Of a stretch of 64,000 nucleotides of DNA, positions 63,910-64,000 are shown one piece after another (the first letter of the stretch is position 1; the number at the start of each line of letters is the position of its first letter). Source of the stretch: Acidianus sp. HS-5 (GTDB taxonomy: Archaea; Thermoproteota; Thermoprotei_A; Sulfolobales; Sulfolobaceae); contig NZ_AP025245.1 of assembly GCF_021655615.1 (NCBI RefSeq), positions 1,364,001-1,428,000 on the forward strand, written 5' to 3'. The notes beneath the pieces were generated by a model, which did no database searches, had not been told where the DNA came from, and worked only from the letters and a program-made list of their open reading frames with translations. The position numbers were made by a program, and so were the translations under genes.

Positions 63910-64000
63910 GATGAGAATTTTCACAAAATAATATTAAAATCTATATGCAAGAGTAGATAGGAGTAAAAATATGATAATTCGATAAGCTAAAAATGAATTA

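Overview
The window looks like a chromosomal segment of a thermoacidophilic, sulfur-metabolising archaeon of the Sulfolobales, most consistent with Acidianus or a close relative. This is inferred from gene content and style, not from a marker gene. The DNA is AT-rich. Many starts sit about 25-30 bases after a TATA-like box, as expected for leaderless archaeal transcripts, while internal operon genes carry GGTGAT-type ribosome sites. Diagnostic content includes a complete sulfur reductase operon (sreABCDE), the DoxDA thiosulfate:quinone oxidoreductase, PaREP1 proteins, VapBC and HEPN/MNT toxin-antitoxin pairs, Entner-Doudoroff genes (gnaD, kdgA) and GH15 enzymes. I found no rRNA, tRNA or CRISPR array.

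Layout. 1-4.6 kb: small unknown genes, vapBC, an ATP-cone protein, gene remnants and a pilin-like surface protein. 4.7-15.6 kb: a large Ser/Thr-stalked surface protein, a creatininase-family hydrolase, a NifX-like protein, transporters, a small aspartic-protease-like unit, a MarR/efflux operon, an ATP-dependent ligase-like protein and a zincin. 15.7-25.4 kb: a metal and cofactor region with hypA, an archaeal Mrp/MinD-type hypB, two DUF364 proteins, a metallo-beta-lactamase protein, a dead NiCoT nickel transporter, an intact NicO/UreH-like transporter, a winged-helix protein with a histidine-rich tail, a DsrE-like protein and a molybdopterin-binding protein. 25.4-32.6 kb: sreEDCBA on the minus strand. 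32.9-38.0 kb: doxDA, a UbiE-like methyltransferase, tatA/tatA2/tatC and an sdhBCD-like set without a flavoprotein gene. 38-45.6 kb: an accessory zone with frameshifted genes, a broken HEPN/MNT pair, tandem PaREP1 genes, two ATPases and a TRASH-domain remnant. 45.9-52.9 kb: carbohydrate genes (two GH15 proteins, kdgA, gnaD), a THEP1 NTPase and PCMT. 53-58 kb: an intact MntA/HepT pair, a drug exporter, and an MFS gene destroyed by frameshift and an IS607-type element. 58-64 kb: methyltransferase, two amino-acid permeases around an aldehyde dehydrogenase, an SRPBCC protein, a tiny basic peptide and a TFS-like zinc ribbon protein.

How it works together. SreA is a Tat-exported molybdoenzyme with FeS partner SreB, quinone-reactive anchor SreC, polyferredoxin SreD and chaperone SreE. 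The molybdopterin-binding protein, Tat translocase and quinone methyltransferase genes nearby are the support it needs. HypA/HypB and nickel transport fit a NiFe hydrogenase that supplies electrons for sulfur respiration; its structural genes are not in the window.

Most notable non-gene signal: an exact palindrome, TTAAC-N3-GTTAA, occurs in six intergenic regions, including those upstream of sreA, the UbiE-like gene, a GH15 gene, an MFS exporter and an APC/aldehyde dehydrogenase pair. It may mark one regulon. Other unusual items are a histidine-tailed candidate nickel regulator, tandem GTGCAC hairpins, a two-gene aspartic-protease-like unit with a dead second copy, and several degraded toxin-antitoxin or metal genes.
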